Program-made: the position numbers and the translations under genes
DNA from: Xanthomonas sp. 10-10
Lineage (GTDB): Bacteria > Pseudomonadota > Gammaproteobacteria > Xanthomonadales > Xanthomonadaceae
NCBI RefSeq assembly: GCF_040182365.1
Contig: NZ_CP144460.1
Span: forward strand, 992,001-1,056,000
Direction: 5' to 3'
Length of the DNA stretch: 64,000 nt
Part shown: positions 8,830-18,110 of the stretch, one piece after another
Layout of the letters: every line of letters begins with the position of its first letter
Numbering within the stretch: the stretch's first letter is position 1
Notes under the pieces: generated by a model
The model's input: the letters and a program-made list of their open reading frames with translations, nothing else
Databases searched by the model: none
Told to the model about the DNA's origin: nothing

Positions 8830-9585
8830 ATGGCCAAGGCCAAGGCGGACGCCGACAAGCGACTGGACGACCTGCACCTGGACGCGTCCGCGCCAACCCC
8901 GCTGTACCTGCAGCTGGCCGGCAAACTCACCGACGCCATTCGTGGCGGTCAGTGGAAGGCCGGCGAAGCGCTGCCGGCCGAGCGCCAGCTGTGCGAGCGC
9001 CTGCAGATCTCGCGGGTCACCCTGCGCCAGGCGGTCGATGTACTGGTCGAACAAGGCCTGGTCTCGCGTCGGCAGGGCGCCGGTACCTTCGTCACCACCC
9101 AGATCCAGCACCAGCTCAGTGGCCTGACCAGTTTCAGCGAAACGCTGCGCATCAAGGGCTACGAGCCCGGCACGCGCTGGCTGGAGCGGCGGCTGCGCCC
9201 GGCGCATGGCGAAGAGATCCTGCGGCTGGGCCTGTCGCCGGATGCGGCGGTGGCTTCGCTCACCCGTCTGCGCAGCGCCGACGACCGCGTGATGGCCTAC
9301 GAGCATGCGGTGCTGCCGCAGCGCATCGTGGCCGACCCGCAGCAAGTGGGCGATTCGCTGTACAGCTATCTGGATGCGCAGGGCACGCCGGTGGTGCGCG
9401 CATTGCAGTACTTCCGCGCGATCAACCTGCCGGCGCGTCTGGCCGAACATCTACGCATGAAAACCGGTGAGGCGATTTTGCATGTGGTGCGCGTGGGCTA
9501 TGCGCGCGACGGCAGCGCGATCGAATTGACCGACACCTATTGCCATAACGATTTCTACGACTTCGTCGCCGAACTGCGCCGCTGA
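8830..9585 (+). CDS. nagQ: GntR/HutC-family repressor, NagQ-type
   Basis: A 251-residue GntR regulator. The N-terminal winged helix (about residues 20-90) contains PLYLQLAGKLTDAI, LPAERQLCERLQISRVTLRQ and GLVSRRQGAGTFV; the C-terminal UTRA ligand domain has MAYEHAVLPQRIV, LRMKTGEAILHVVRVGYA and IELTDTYCHNDFYDFV. It heads the nagP-nagR-nagB-II-nagA cluster, which matches NagQ of X. campestris, a repressor of GlcNAc genes. The UTRA domain probably senses a phosphorylated sugar; that is a family inference. The paralogue-like partial gene at 63389 belongs to the same family. Confidence 0.88.
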   Translation: MAKAKADADKRLDDLHLDASAPTPLYLQLAGKLTDAIRGGQWKAGEALPAERQLCERLQISRVTLRQAVDVLVEQGLVSRRQGAGTFVTTQIQHQLSGLTSFSETLRIKGYEPGTRWLERRLRPAHGEEILRLGLSPDAAVASLTRLRSADDRVMAYEHAVLPQRIVADPQQVGDSLYSYLDAQGTPVVRALQYFRAINLPARLAEHLRMKTGEAILHVVRVGYARDGSAIELTDTYCHNDFYDFVAELRR

Positions 9586-9628
9586 CCCCAACGGCATTCC
9601 CTACGACAACCTCAGAGCCAGCCGATCC

Positions 9629-10903
9629 ATGACTACCGCCAGGCCCGCAAATCCCGTTGTCTCGATCGCCATCGTCGGCGTGCTGTTTTTCATCATCGGC
9701 TTTTTCACCTGGATCAACGGGCCGCTGATCACCTTCGTGCGGCTGGCGTTCGACCTCAACGAGGTCAATGCCTTCCTGGTGCTGATGGTGTTCTACCTGT
9801 CGTACTTCTTCCTGGCGCTGCCGGCGTCGTGGATCCTCAAGCGCACCGGCATGAAGAAGGGGCTGGCGCTGAGCCTGGTGGTGATGGCGGTGGGCGCGGC
9901 CGGCTTCGGCCAGTTCGCCACCCAGCGCTGGTATCCGGGCGCATTGGGCGGCCTGTTCGTGATCGGCAGCGGCCTGGCGTTGCTGCAGACCGCGATCAAC
10001 CCGTACATCAGCATCCTCGGGCCGATCGAAAGTGCCGCACGCCGCATCGCCTTGATGGGCATCTGCAACAAGATCGCCGGCATCCTGGCGCCGATTCTGA
10101 TCGGCTCGCTGGTGCTGCATGGTATCGGCGACCTGTCCGCGCAAGTCGCCAGTGCCGATGCCGCAACCAAGGAAACCTTGCTCACTGCATTCGCCGCCAA
10201 GATCCACGCACCGTATCTGGTGATGTCCGGCGTGCTGTTGTTGCTGGCCATCGGCGTGCTGTTCTCGCCATTGCCCGAACTCAAGGCTTCCGAAGCCAAT
10301 GCAACCCCCGGCGCTGCCGGCGTGCAGAAATCCAGCATCTTCCAGTTCCCGCACCTGTGGCTGGGCGTGTTGTGCCTGTTCGTCTATGTGGGCGTGGAAG
10401 TGATGGCCGGCGATGCCATCGGCACCTACGGACATGGCTTCAACCTGCCGCTGGACAGCACCAAGCTGTTCACCTCCTACACGCTGGGCGCGATGCTGCT
10501 GGGCTACCTCGCCGGCCTGGCGCTGATCCCCACCGTCATTTCGCAGGCGCGTTACCTGAGCGTGTCGGCGGTGCTGGGCGTGCTGTTCTCGCTGGGTGCA
10601 TTGTTCACCCATGGCTATGTATCGGTGGGCTTCGTCGCCGCGCTGGGCTTCGCCAACGCGATGATGTGGCCGGCGATCTTTCCGCTGGCCATTCGCGGGC
10701 TTGGCCGCTTCACCGAGATCGGTTCGGCGCTGCTGGTGATGGGCATTGCCGGCGGCGCGATCATTCCGCAGCTGTTCGCCATTCTCAAACAGCACTACGA
10801 CTTCCAGGTCGTGTTCGCTGCGCTGATGGTGCCGTGCTATCTGTACATCCTGTTCTATTCGCTGCGCGGTCATCGCCTGGGCCTGCCGGCCCAGGCCAAG
10901 TGA
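9629..10903 (+). CDS. nagP: GlcNAc inner-membrane transporter NagP (MFS, FucP-like)
   Basis: A 424-residue polytopic permease of the fucose/glucose-galactose group of the major facilitator superfamily, with about 12 hydrophobic segments. Recognisable stretches are FFIIGFFTWINGPLI, LALLQTAINPYISILGP, ICNKIAGILAPILIG and YVGVEVMAGDAIGTYG, all typical of sugar:H+ symporters of this group. In X. campestris the gene at this position is nagP, which brings GlcNAc across the inner membrane. It starts 44 nt after nagQ and is followed directly by nagR. Confidence 0.9.
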   Translation: MTTARPANPVVSIAIVGVLFFIIGFFTWINGPLITFVRLAFDLNEVNAFLVLMVFYLSYFFLALPASWILKRTGMKKGLALSLVVMAVGAAGFGQFATQRWYPGALGGLFVIGSGLALLQTAINPYISILGPIESAARRIALMGICNKIAGILAPILIGSLVLHGIGDLSAQVASADAATKETLLTAFAAKIHAPYLVMSGVLLLLAIGVLFSPLPELKASEANATPGAAGVQKSSIFQFPHLWLGVLCLFVYVGVEVMAGDAIGTYGHGFNLPLDSTKLFTSYTLGAMLLGYLAGLALIPTVISQARYLSVSAVLGVLFSLGALFTHGYVSVGFVAALGFANAMMWPAIFPLAIRGLGRFTEIGSALLVMGIAGGAIIPQLFAILKQHYDFQVVFAALMVPCYLYILFYSLRGHRLGLPAQAK

Positions 10904-10913
10904 GCGACGCGGC

Positions 10914-12011
10914 ATGATGCGTTCCGACGAACAAGGCACTTCCATGCGCAGGCCCACCATCAAAGACGTCGCCGAGCGCGCCAAGGTCTCGTTGAAGACC
11001 GTGTCGCGTGTGATCAACAACGAGCCCTCGGTGATGCAGGCCACGCGTGCGCGCGTGCTGCGTGCCATCGCCGATCTCGACTACGAACCCGATCCGTCCG
11101 CACGCAATCTGCGCAGCGGCACGCCGTTCGTGATCGGCCTGGTCTACGACAACCCCAATCCATATCACATCATCGGCATCCAGAACGGCGTGCTGGCCGC
11201 CTGCCGCGAAACCGGCTTCGGCCTGCAGATCCATCCCTGCGATTCCACCTCGCCATTGCTGGCCGAAGAGCTGGCCGAATGGGTGCAGCGCTCGCGCCTG
11301 GCCGGCGTGGTATTGACCGCGCCGATGTCCGAACGCCCCGAACTGCTCGCCGGCCTGGCCGCGCGCGGGATCAAGAGCGTGCGCATCATCGCCGCCACCG
11401 ACGATCCCGGCGACGGCCCATGTGTGTATATCGACGACCGCGATGCCGCGTATGAAATCACCGAGCATCTGATCCAGCTCGGCCATCAACGCATCGGCTT
11501 CCTGTGGGGCGGCCCGCAGCATCGCTCCAGCGGCGAGCGCTATGCCGGCTACGAGGCGGCGTTGAAGGACTATGGCATTGCGCTGGACAAGCACCTGGTG
11601 ATTCCCGGCGACTACACCTTCGACGATGGCTTTCGTGGCGCGCGTCGGTTGCTGTCGCTGCGCGAGCCGCCCACCGCCATCTTCGGCAGCAACGATGAAA
11701 TCGCCGCCGGCGTACTGGCCGCGGCCAAGTCCACCGGCATGAATGTGCCGTATCAGTTGTCGATCGCCGGTTTCGAAGACAGCCCGTTCTCACGGCAGTC
11801 GTGGCCGGCGCTGACCACCGCCAAGCAGGCCACCGACGACATCGCGCGGCACGCCGCACGCTTGTTGATCAGCCAGCTGCGCAGCGATGCCTACGACGAC
11901 CAGCCCGCGCAATTGCAGAACCGTGGCTTCGTACCGCAACTGGTGGTGCGTGGTTCCACTGCGCCGGCGCCCGCGTCCACCGGCAAACCCCTTCCCCCCG
12001 AATCCGCCTGA
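10914..12011 (+). CDS. nagR: LacI-family repressor, NagR-type
   Basis: A LacI-type regulator of up to 365 residues. The DNA-binding headpiece RPTIKDVAERAKVSLKTVS and RVINNEPSVMQATRARV is followed by the hinge LRSGTPFVIGLVYDNPNPYH and a periplasmic-binding-protein-like effector domain (PTAIFGSNDEIAAGVL, IAGFEDSPFSRQSWPALTT). In this cluster it corresponds to NagR, a repressor of GlcNAc genes. The start is uncertain: ATG 10914 or 10917 add a short tail, while ATG 10944 (MRRPTIKD) gives the conventional LacI N-terminus with AAGG upstream. A matching LacI-like palindrome lies at 14804-14823. Confidence 0.9.
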   Translation: MMRSDEQGTSMRRPTIKDVAERAKVSLKTVSRVINNEPSVMQATRARVLRAIADLDYEPDPSARNLRSGTPFVIGLVYDNPNPYHIIGIQNGVLAACRETGFGLQIHPCDSTSPLLAEELAEWVQRSRLAGVVLTAPMSERPELLAGLAARGIKSVRIIAATDDPGDGPCVYIDDRDAAYEITEHLIQLGHQRIGFLWGGPQHRSSGERYAGYEAALKDYGIALDKHLVIPGDYTFDDGFRGARRLLSLREPPTAIFGSNDEIAAGVLAAAKSTGMNVPYQLSIAGFEDSPFSRQSWPALTTAKQATDDIARHAARLLISQLRSDAYDDQPAQLQNRGFVPQLVVRGSTAPAPASTGKPLPPESA

Positions 12012-12017
12012 GCCCCG

Positions 12018-13046
12018 ATGAGCCTCCCCACCGAAACGCAGACCTTGATGTTCCGCGAAGCCGCGCAGACCGCCGATGTGGTCGCCGCACAATTCGCGCG
12101 CAATGCCGACACCATCGCTGCGCTTGCGCAGTCGTTGCGCGATAACCCGCCGCCGTTCGTGGTGACCTGCGCGCGCGGCAGCTCCGACCACGCAGCGACC
12201 TATGCCAAGTACCTGTTCGAGACCCAGCTGGGCATCGTCACCGCCTCCGCATCGCCATCGGTGGGCTCGGTCTACGCGGCACCACTGCAACTGCGTGGCG
12301 CGCTGTACATCGTGATTTCGCAATCGGGCAAAAGCCCGGATCTGCTGCGCAATGCCGAGGCCGCCAAACTCGCCGGTGCGCGCGTGGTGGCCCTGGTTAA
12401 TGTGGAAGATTCGCCGCTGGCGCAGCTGGCCGATGTGGTGATTGCTCTCGGTGCCGGCCCGGAAAAAAGCGTTGCCGCCACCAAGAGCTACCTCGCCTCG
12501 CTCGCCGCGGTGCTGCACCTGGGTGCGGTGTGGAAGAACGACCCCGCACTGCTCGCCGCAGTGGACGCGTTGCCGCAACAGTTGCGCAGCGCCTGGCAGG
12601 CCGACTGGTCCGCGCTGACCACCGGTCTGACGCCCGCGCATAACCTGTTCGTGCTTGGCCGCGGGCTGGGTCTGGGTGCGGCGCAGGAAGCGGCATTGAA
12701 GTTCAAGGAAACCTGCGGCCTGCATGCCGAGGCCTACAGCTCCGCGGAGGTCAAACACGGGCCGATGGCATTGGTTGGCCCGGGCTTTCCGGTGCTGGTG
12801 TTTGCGCAGCCCGACGAAACCGGTGCAGGCACGCGCGCGCTGGCCGAAGAATTCCGCGCACGTGGCGCGCAGGTGTGGCTGGCCGCGCCCGATGGCGATC
12901 TGCCGCTGGCCGATGTCGCGCACCCGGCGTGCGCGCCGCTGCTGACCGTGCAGAGCTTCTACCGCGCGATCAATGCGCTGGCACTGCAGCGCGGCCACAA
13001 TCCCGATCTGCCGCCGCACTTGAACAAGGTTACGGAAACAGTTTGA
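12018..13046 (+). CDS. nagB-II: Glucosamine-6-phosphate deaminase, SIS-type NagB-II
   Basis: A 342-residue cytoplasmic enzyme with two SIS sugar-phosphate domains, resembling the isomerase half of GlmS but without its glutaminase domain. Motifs are TCARGSSDHAATYAKY, VISQSGKSPDLL, KSVAATKSYLASLAA and FKETCGLHAEAYSSAEVKHG. It converts GlcN-6-P to fructose-6-P and ammonia, the step after NagA. This family replaces the unrelated NagB in xanthomonads. ATG 12018 lies 6 nt after the nagR stop, and nagA follows after 2 nt. Confidence 0.92.
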   Translation: MSLPTETQTLMFREAAQTADVVAAQFARNADTIAALAQSLRDNPPPFVVTCARGSSDHAATYAKYLFETQLGIVTASASPSVGSVYAAPLQLRGALYIVISQSGKSPDLLRNAEAAKLAGARVVALVNVEDSPLAQLADVVIALGAGPEKSVAATKSYLASLAAVLHLGAVWKNDPALLAAVDALPQQLRSAWQADWSALTTGLTPAHNLFVLGRGLGLGAAQEAALKFKETCGLHAEAYSSAEVKHGPMALVGPGFPVLVFAQPDETGAGTRALAEEFRARGAQVWLAAPDGDLPLADVAHPACAPLLTVQSFYRAINALALQRGHNPDLPPHLNKVTETV

Positions 13047-13048
13047 AC

Positions 13049-14203
13049 ATGGATGCTTCTCCGATTCAGGCGTTGTGCAACGCACGCGTACTTACCGATG
13101 ACGGCCTGCAGGATGGTCTGGTCGTGCTGCTGGACGGTGCGCAGATCCAGTCCGTCGTCGCGGCAGACGATGCGCGTGTCGCGCAGGCGGCCGCTCGCGT
13201 GGATCTGGCCGGCGCGACCTTGTTGCCCGGCTTCATCGACATCCAGGTCAACGGCGGTGGTGGCGTGTTGTTCAACAACGCGCGCGACCCGCAGGCGCTG
13301 GCCACGATTGCCGCAGCGCACCGCCGCTTCGGCACCACCGGCATGCTGCCGACGCTGATCAGCGACACCGCGCAGGTGATGGCCGAGGCGATCGACGCCA
13401 CGCGCCAGGCCATCGCACAAGGCGTGCCCGGCGTTCTCGGCATCCATCTGGAAGGCCCGTACCTGAGCCCTGCGCGCAAGGGCACCCACGACGCGCACAA
13501 GTTCCGCCTGCCCGACGCGCACGAAATCGCCGTCGATACCTCGCTGGACAACGGCGTCACCCTGATCACGCTTGCGCCAGAGCGCGTGCCGCTGGATGAC
13601 ATCCGCGCGTTTGTGGCCGGTGGTGCGATCGTGTTCGCCGGCCACACTGCGGCGACCTACGAGCAGGCCTGCGATGGCATCGCTGCTGGCGTCAGTGGCT
13701 TTACGCACGTGTACAACGCGATGTCGCAACTGGCCGGGCGCGAGCCCAATGCCGTGGGCGCCGCGCTGGAAGATCCAGACGTGTGGTGCGGCGTCATCGT
13801 CGATGGCGTGCATGTGCACCCGGCCAGCCTGCGCGTGGCGCTGGCGGCCAAACCGCGTGGCAAGCTGCTGCTGGTCACCGACGCCATGCCGATGGTCGGC
13901 GCCGACAGCCCCAGCTTCGACCTGTACGGCGAAACCATCACCGCCGTCGACGGCGTGGTGCGCAATGCCGATGGCGCCCTGGCCGGCTCGGCGCTGGACA
14001 TGGCCACGGCCGTGCGCAACAGCGTGCGCTGGCTGGGTGTGGACCTGGCCGAAGCCGCGCGCATGGCGTCCACGTATCCGGCGCAATGCATCGGCCTGGG
14101 CGACCGGCTGGGGCGCATCGCACCCGGCTACCAGGCCGATCTGGTACTGGTGGACGCCGACGTGCAGGTAGTGAACACCTGGGTGGCCGGGCAGCGCGAC
14201 TGA
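13049..14203 (+). CDS. nagA: N-acetylglucosamine-6-phosphate deacetylase
   Basis: A 384-residue amidohydrolase that removes acetate from GlcNAc-6-P. The TIM-barrel motifs are present: PGFIDIQVNGGGG, HLEGPYLSPARKG with metal-ligand Glu135, FAGHTAATY with His199, THVYNAMSQL with His220 and LVTDAMPMVG with catalytic Asp278. The C-terminal part contains ALAGSALDMATAV and the closing beta-sandwich. ATG 13049 is 2 nt past the nagB-II stop. It is the last gene of the nag operon before an 818-bp gap. Confidence 0.95.
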   Translation: MDASPIQALCNARVLTDDGLQDGLVVLLDGAQIQSVVAADDARVAQAAARVDLAGATLLPGFIDIQVNGGGGVLFNNARDPQALATIAAAHRRFGTTGMLPTLISDTAQVMAEAIDATRQAIAQGVPGVLGIHLEGPYLSPARKGTHDAHKFRLPDAHEIAVDTSLDNGVTLITLAPERVPLDDIRAFVAGGAIVFAGHTAATYEQACDGIAAGVSGFTHVYNAMSQLAGREPNAVGAALEDPDVWCGVIVDGVHVHPASLRVALAAKPRGKLLLVTDAMPMVGADSPSFDLYGETITAVDGVVRNADGALAGSALDMATAVRNSVRWLGVDLAEAARMASTYPAQCIGLGDRLGRIAPGYQADLVLVDADVQVVNTWVAGQRD

Positions 14204-15021
14204 GCACGACTGCTGCGCTCACGGTCGGATGGGCGCAGCAGGTGTAAGGAATTGGCGAACATCCTGCCGATGGCGGTTACAGCAGCCCGTCAAGGCAGTC
14301 TGTGCATGGCCTGTCTGTGTCGGTCGGTCTTCGTCTGGGGACTGTGCAATCCGCACGACAGCTATGTGAGAGCTGATGCCCGGAACAAGTCACGCCGCGT
14401 GCATCCGCCTGTCACGTTGGTACGGCGACGTCTTACCGCTGCCTCGCACCCTGACGCAACGAGGCCTGCAACGCACTTGCATGTATCGCGCCAGCCCGCT
14501 GTATTCGAATGCGGCGCGCGGAGCTGTGACGGTGCCTTTTGATGAAAGTGCGTGCGCAGAAAAGCTCGTGGCATGGATGACGCGGGTTTGATGAGTCGTC
14601 AAGGCCGCACTTTGCATCGCAACATTTCGCTGCGCAGCCCTCCCACGTCAAGCTGACTGGCGCAATGGTCTGCATGTGCCGCCGTCATGATTGCGATGCG
14701 GGTCACACCGCTATTCCATAATCGACGGTGACCACGGCGTATCTCGCATAAATCCAGGCATTTCTGACCGCTGGTTGACAGTGCCACTATCGGAAGGCAC
14801 CTTCGCTGATAACGTTGTCAGCGAACAGGAGCCTGTTCCAGTCGAACACATCACTGCGCCAGCCACGCTTGGGTTGGTGCCTCCATCCGCACGCGTTGTA
14901 GAGCCGCGCGGATCACTGCTTGCGGTCCGGCACAGGGGACGGATCGCGGCACGGCGCGCATGGCGCGCTTTAGTGCAACCCAACGGTTGCGACCTGACGC
15001 ATCAGCCACGAGGTCAACGTA
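14204..15021 (+). other. Regulatory gap between nagA and the TonB receptor
   Basis: No gene is convincing in these 818 bases: short frames lack family resemblance and plausible ribosome-binding sites. The one clear signal is the palindrome at 14804-14823. A TTGACA at 14775-14780 has no good -10 partner at normal spacing, so I do not place the promoter. Confidence 0.6.
14804..14823. promoter_or_regulatory. Candidate NagR (LacI-type) operator of the GlcNAc receptor gene
   Basis: The 20-bp site CGCTGATAACGTTGTCAGCG is a palindrome with a single mismatch (central AACGTT), the size and centre expected for a LacI-family operator. It stands about 200 bp before the TonB-dependent receptor and 0.6 kb after nagA. 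Repression of this receptor by NagR is known in X. campestris; assigning this exact site is my inference. Confidence 0.65.
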
Positions 15022-17847
15022 ATGCTGTTTCCCCGTCTGTTTTCGTTGTCTATTACCGCACCACGCCTGCCCACTGCACAGTCAATCGACATGCGCCATC
15101 GTCTCTGCGCAGCGCCGCAGGCCCCCTTCAAATTGCGCTTGACGAAGGCTCTCCAAGCCAATCCAGCACATGCGCACAGTGCTTGCTCGAGCAAGGCTGC
15201 ATCAAGGCATTGGCCGCAACGCGCGCGATTGGGTGCGGCCGTGCGCGGCCTGCTGATCGGTGGCACCGCAATGAGCGGCGTACTGGCACTTCCCGCTTCT
15301 GCGCAGCAACAGCCCGACTCTGCACCCGCACAGCAACAGCCCGTCGCCGCGCCATCGCAGCAACAGGCACCAGCCAATCCTTCGGTCTCCACGCTGGACG
15401 AAGTCAAGGTGGTGGGTTACCAGGCCAGCCTGGGCAAGGCGCTCAACGTCAAGCGCAATGCCGACGCGATCGTGGATGCGATCAGCGCCGAGGATATCGG
15501 CAAGTTCCCCGATACCAACGTGGCCGAATCGTTGTCGCGCCTGTCCGGCATCACCGTGGATCGCCAGTTCGGCGAAGGCGAAAAAGTCAGCATCCTCGGT
15601 ACCGATCCGGCGCTCAATCGCGTCCTGCTCAACGGCCAGACCATCGCCTCTACCAGTTGGGGTGGCGACCCCAACGATCCGGACAGCCGTTCGTTCAACT
15701 ACAGCACGCTGGCACCGGAAGTGGTGGGCCTGATGGAGGTCTACAAGACCCCCGAGGCGCGGATCGACGAAGGCTCCATCGGCGGCACCGTGATCGTGCA
15801 CACGCGCAAGCCGCTGGAGCTCGATCGCAATACGCTCACCGGGACAGTGAGCTACGGGTACAACGATCGTTCCGACGAGGGCAAGCCGAATGCCTCCGCG
15901 CTCTACAGCTGGAAGAACCAGGACGAAACCTTCGGCGTACTGACCTCGGTGATGCATTCCCAGCGCGTGCTGCGCCGCGAGGGCGTGGAGATCTTCGGTT
16001 ACGACGATGTCGCTGGCGCCGCGTTTCCGCCTGCGGTGGTCGGCAACAACACCGGTGTGTTTCCCACCTCGATCAACACCGCGTTGTTCCAGCAGACGCG
16101 TAAACGCGATGGCATCAGCGCTGCGCTGCAGTGGAAGCCCGATGCCGACTTCGAGCTCAACCTGACCGGTCTGTACGTCACCGAGAACTTCGACAACTAC
16201 AACCAGAGCCGTTACGGTTATTGGGGCTCCAATCCAGGCGACGCGCAGGCATTGGGCTTCGAAAACGGCGTGGCCACTTCGGGCACCTTCGGCGACCAGT
16301 CCAACACCTATCTGGACGGCTACCTGCGCAACAGCGATGTCACCACCGGCAGCATCCATTTGCGTGCCGACTGGCATGGCGATGGCTGGAATGCCTCGAG
16401 CCAGGTGGGCTACACCAGCTCGCAAGGCGGTGCCGAGCGCATCTACGGCATCCAGTTCCGCAATCTTGCCGGGTACAGCTACAACATCGACGGGCGTCGC
16501 ACCGCGATGGACTACAGCACCGACCCCACCAATGCGGCGGCGATGCAACTCAACAATGCCTCGGCCAGCCATAGCCCGCAGTACGACAAGGAGCGTTATC
16601 TGCAGCTGGATTTCGACCATGCGGTGGAATGGGGGCCGTTCACGCAGATCCTCACCGGCATCAAGCTCACCAACCACGCCACCGGGCAGTCATCCTATAG
16701 CCGCACCTGGGCGCCGAACGATGGCAGCACGCTGGCGGATTTTTCGCCGGGCACCACGCCGTCCGGCTACCTGGATGGCCTGTCCACCAGCGCCGACATG
16801 CAACGTTGGTCCACCATCAATCGCAGTGCCATCAGCCGCTACATCGGCGGGCTGGAAGGCGATGACGGCCTGCCGATCAGCTACGCCGGCAACTACAGCA
16901 TCCAAGAGCAGAACCGTGCATGGTTCCTGCAGGGCAACTTTTCCGGCGAGCGCTATCGCGGCAATATCGGCGTGCGCTACGTGCACACGCGCGACTCCAC
17001 CGATGGCTTCAGTTATGCACCAGGCGGCAGCTACACGCCGGTGAATTTTCTCAGCAGCTACGGCAAGTGGTTGCCGGCCTTCAATATCGCCTACGACCTG
17101 CGCGACGATCTGATGCTGCGCTTTGCCGCCTCCAAGGTCATCGCGCGACCGCGTTACACCAACATGACGCCGTACGTGGCCACCGATGACACCACGTTGA
17201 CCGCGTCCACCGGCAACCCCGGTTTGAGTCCCTACGAGTCGACCAACCTCGGTGCGTCGGTGGAGTGGTACTTCTCCGACAGCAGCCTGCTCAGCGGCGA
17301 GTTCTTCTCGCGCGATATTTCCAACTACATCCTGACCACGGTGCAGGACCGGGTGTTCTTCAACAACGCCACCGGTGGGTCGAGCACCTACCAAACCTCG
17401 GTGCCGACCAATGCCGGCGACGCCAAGGTGCAGGGCGTGGCGCTCAATCTGCAGCACAACTTCGGCAACGGCTTCGGTGTGGTCGCCAACTACACGTATT
17501 CCGATTCCAACACCGACGGCGACTACAGCCTGCCGTACAACTCGCGCAACGCCTACAACATCAGTCCGTACTACGAGCAGGGCAAGTGGAGCGCGCGCGT
17601 CAATCTGGGCTGGCGCTCGGAGTACTTCACCCAGATCGGTCGGCTCAACGGCCAGCAGATGACCGATGCCTTCACCCAGGTCGATGCCTCGTTCGGCTAT
17701 CAGGCCACCGAGCGGCTACGCGTGGCGCTGGAAGCCACCAACCTGCTGGACGAGACCTACTTCAGCTACATCGGCAACAAGAACCAGCCGTACTACATCT
17801 ACAAGAACGGCCGCTCCTTCATGCTGAGCCTGAATTTCAAGATGTGA
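15022..17847 (+). CDS. nixA: TonB-dependent outer-membrane receptor, GlcNAc-associated (NixA-like)
   Basis: A 941-residue receptor for active uptake across the outer membrane. It has a signal segment (AAVRGLLIGGTAMSGVLALP then ASAQ), a Gln/Pro-rich linker, a TonB box-like stretch DEVKVVGYQ, a plug (ADAIVDAISAEDIGKFPDTN, ESLSRLSGITVDRQ, LLNGQTIAS, GTVIVHTRKPLEL) and a beta-barrel ending in aromatic FMLSLNFKM. This is the large Xanthomonas/Caulobacter receptor class. Position beside nagA and the LacI-type operator match nixA; the substrate (GlcNAc or chito-oligomers) is inferred. ATG 15022 has GAGG upstream; ATG 15091 is a possible shorter start, since the leader is unusually long. Confidence 0.87.
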   Translation: MLFPRLFSLSITAPRLPTAQSIDMRHRLCAAPQAPFKLRLTKALQANPAHAHSACSSKAASRHWPQRARLGAAVRGLLIGGTAMSGVLALPASAQQQPDSAPAQQQPVAAPSQQQAPANPSVSTLDEVKVVGYQASLGKALNVKRNADAIVDAISAEDIGKFPDTNVAESLSRLSGITVDRQFGEGEKVSILGTDPALNRVLLNGQTIASTSWGGDPNDPDSRSFNYSTLAPEVVGLMEVYKTPEARIDEGSIGGTVIVHTRKPLELDRNTLTGTVSYGYNDRSDEGKPNASALYSWKNQDETFGVLTSVMHSQRVLRREGVEIFGYDDVAGAAFPPAVVGNNTGVFPTSINTALFQQTRKRDGISAALQWKPDADFELNLTGLYVTENFDNYNQSRYGYWGSNPGDAQALGFENGVATSGTFGDQSNTYLDGYLRNSDVTTGSIHLRADWHGDGWNASSQVGYTSSQGGAERIYGIQFRNLAGYSYNIDGRRTAMDYSTDPTNAAAMQLNNASASHSPQYDKERYLQLDFDHAVEWGPFTQILTGIKLTNHATGQSSYSRTWAPNDGSTLADFSPGTTPSGYLDGLSTSADMQRWSTINRSAISRYIGGLEGDDGLPISYAGNYSIQEQNRAWFLQGNFSGERYRGNIGVRYVHTRDSTDGFSYAPGGSYTPVNFLSSYGKWLPAFNIAYDLRDDLMLRFAASKVIARPRYTNMTPYVATDDTTLTASTGNPGLSPYESTNLGASVEWYFSDSSLLSGEFFSRDISNYILTTVQDRVFFNNATGGSSTYQTSVPTNAGDAKVQGVALNLQHNFGNGFGVVANYTYSDSNTDGDYSLPYNSRNAYNISPYYEQGKWSARVNLGWRSEYFTQIGRLNGQQMTDAFTQVDASFGYQATERLRVALEATNLLDETYFSYIGNKNQPYYIYKNGRSFMLSLNFKM

Positions 17848-17855
17848 GGGATGCC

Positions 17856-17880
17856 GAGCGGCTGCGCGATGCAGCCGCTC
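17856..17880 (+). terminator. Hairpin after the TonB receptor gene
   Basis: GAGCGGCTGC and GCAGCCGCTC form a perfect 10-bp stem with a 5-nt loop, 8 nt after the receptor stop codon. There is no clear U tract, so it may act as a terminator or an mRNA-stabilising stem. Confidence 0.6.
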
Positions 17881-18110
17881 GTCGCTAAGCAGTGAGTGGC
17901 GGGCGAGAACGCGTGGAGTCGGCAGCTTCGGGTGTCCATCAAGACAGGGTCGTCCGAGCCTGGCAGCGCGGCACCACAGCGCGTGGGCGCTCGCTTGATC
18001 GAGATGGCGGCCTGGCAGGTGTGTAACCGCAATGCCGCACGGCTACACACCAGCTGCGCACAGGTGTCCCTGAGGCGCATCGATAGCGCGTTGCGCGCTA
18101 AAGATGCCGA

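Noticed and set aside
9422..11068. 548-codon open frame opposite nagQ-nagP-nagR
   Set aside because: Overlaps three recognised genes; low-complexity His/Gln/Arg product.
14252..14591. Small open frames between nagA and the TonB receptor
   Set aside because: Several overlap on both strands, none has a ribosome-binding site or family resemblance.
14775..14803. TTGACA as a -35 box of the TonB receptor promoter
   Set aside because: No AT-rich -10 hexamer occurs at 15-19 bp spacing.
17881..18110. Insertion sequence at the suspected rearrangement junction
   Set aside because: No transposase fragment, terminal inverted repeats or target duplication could be seen.
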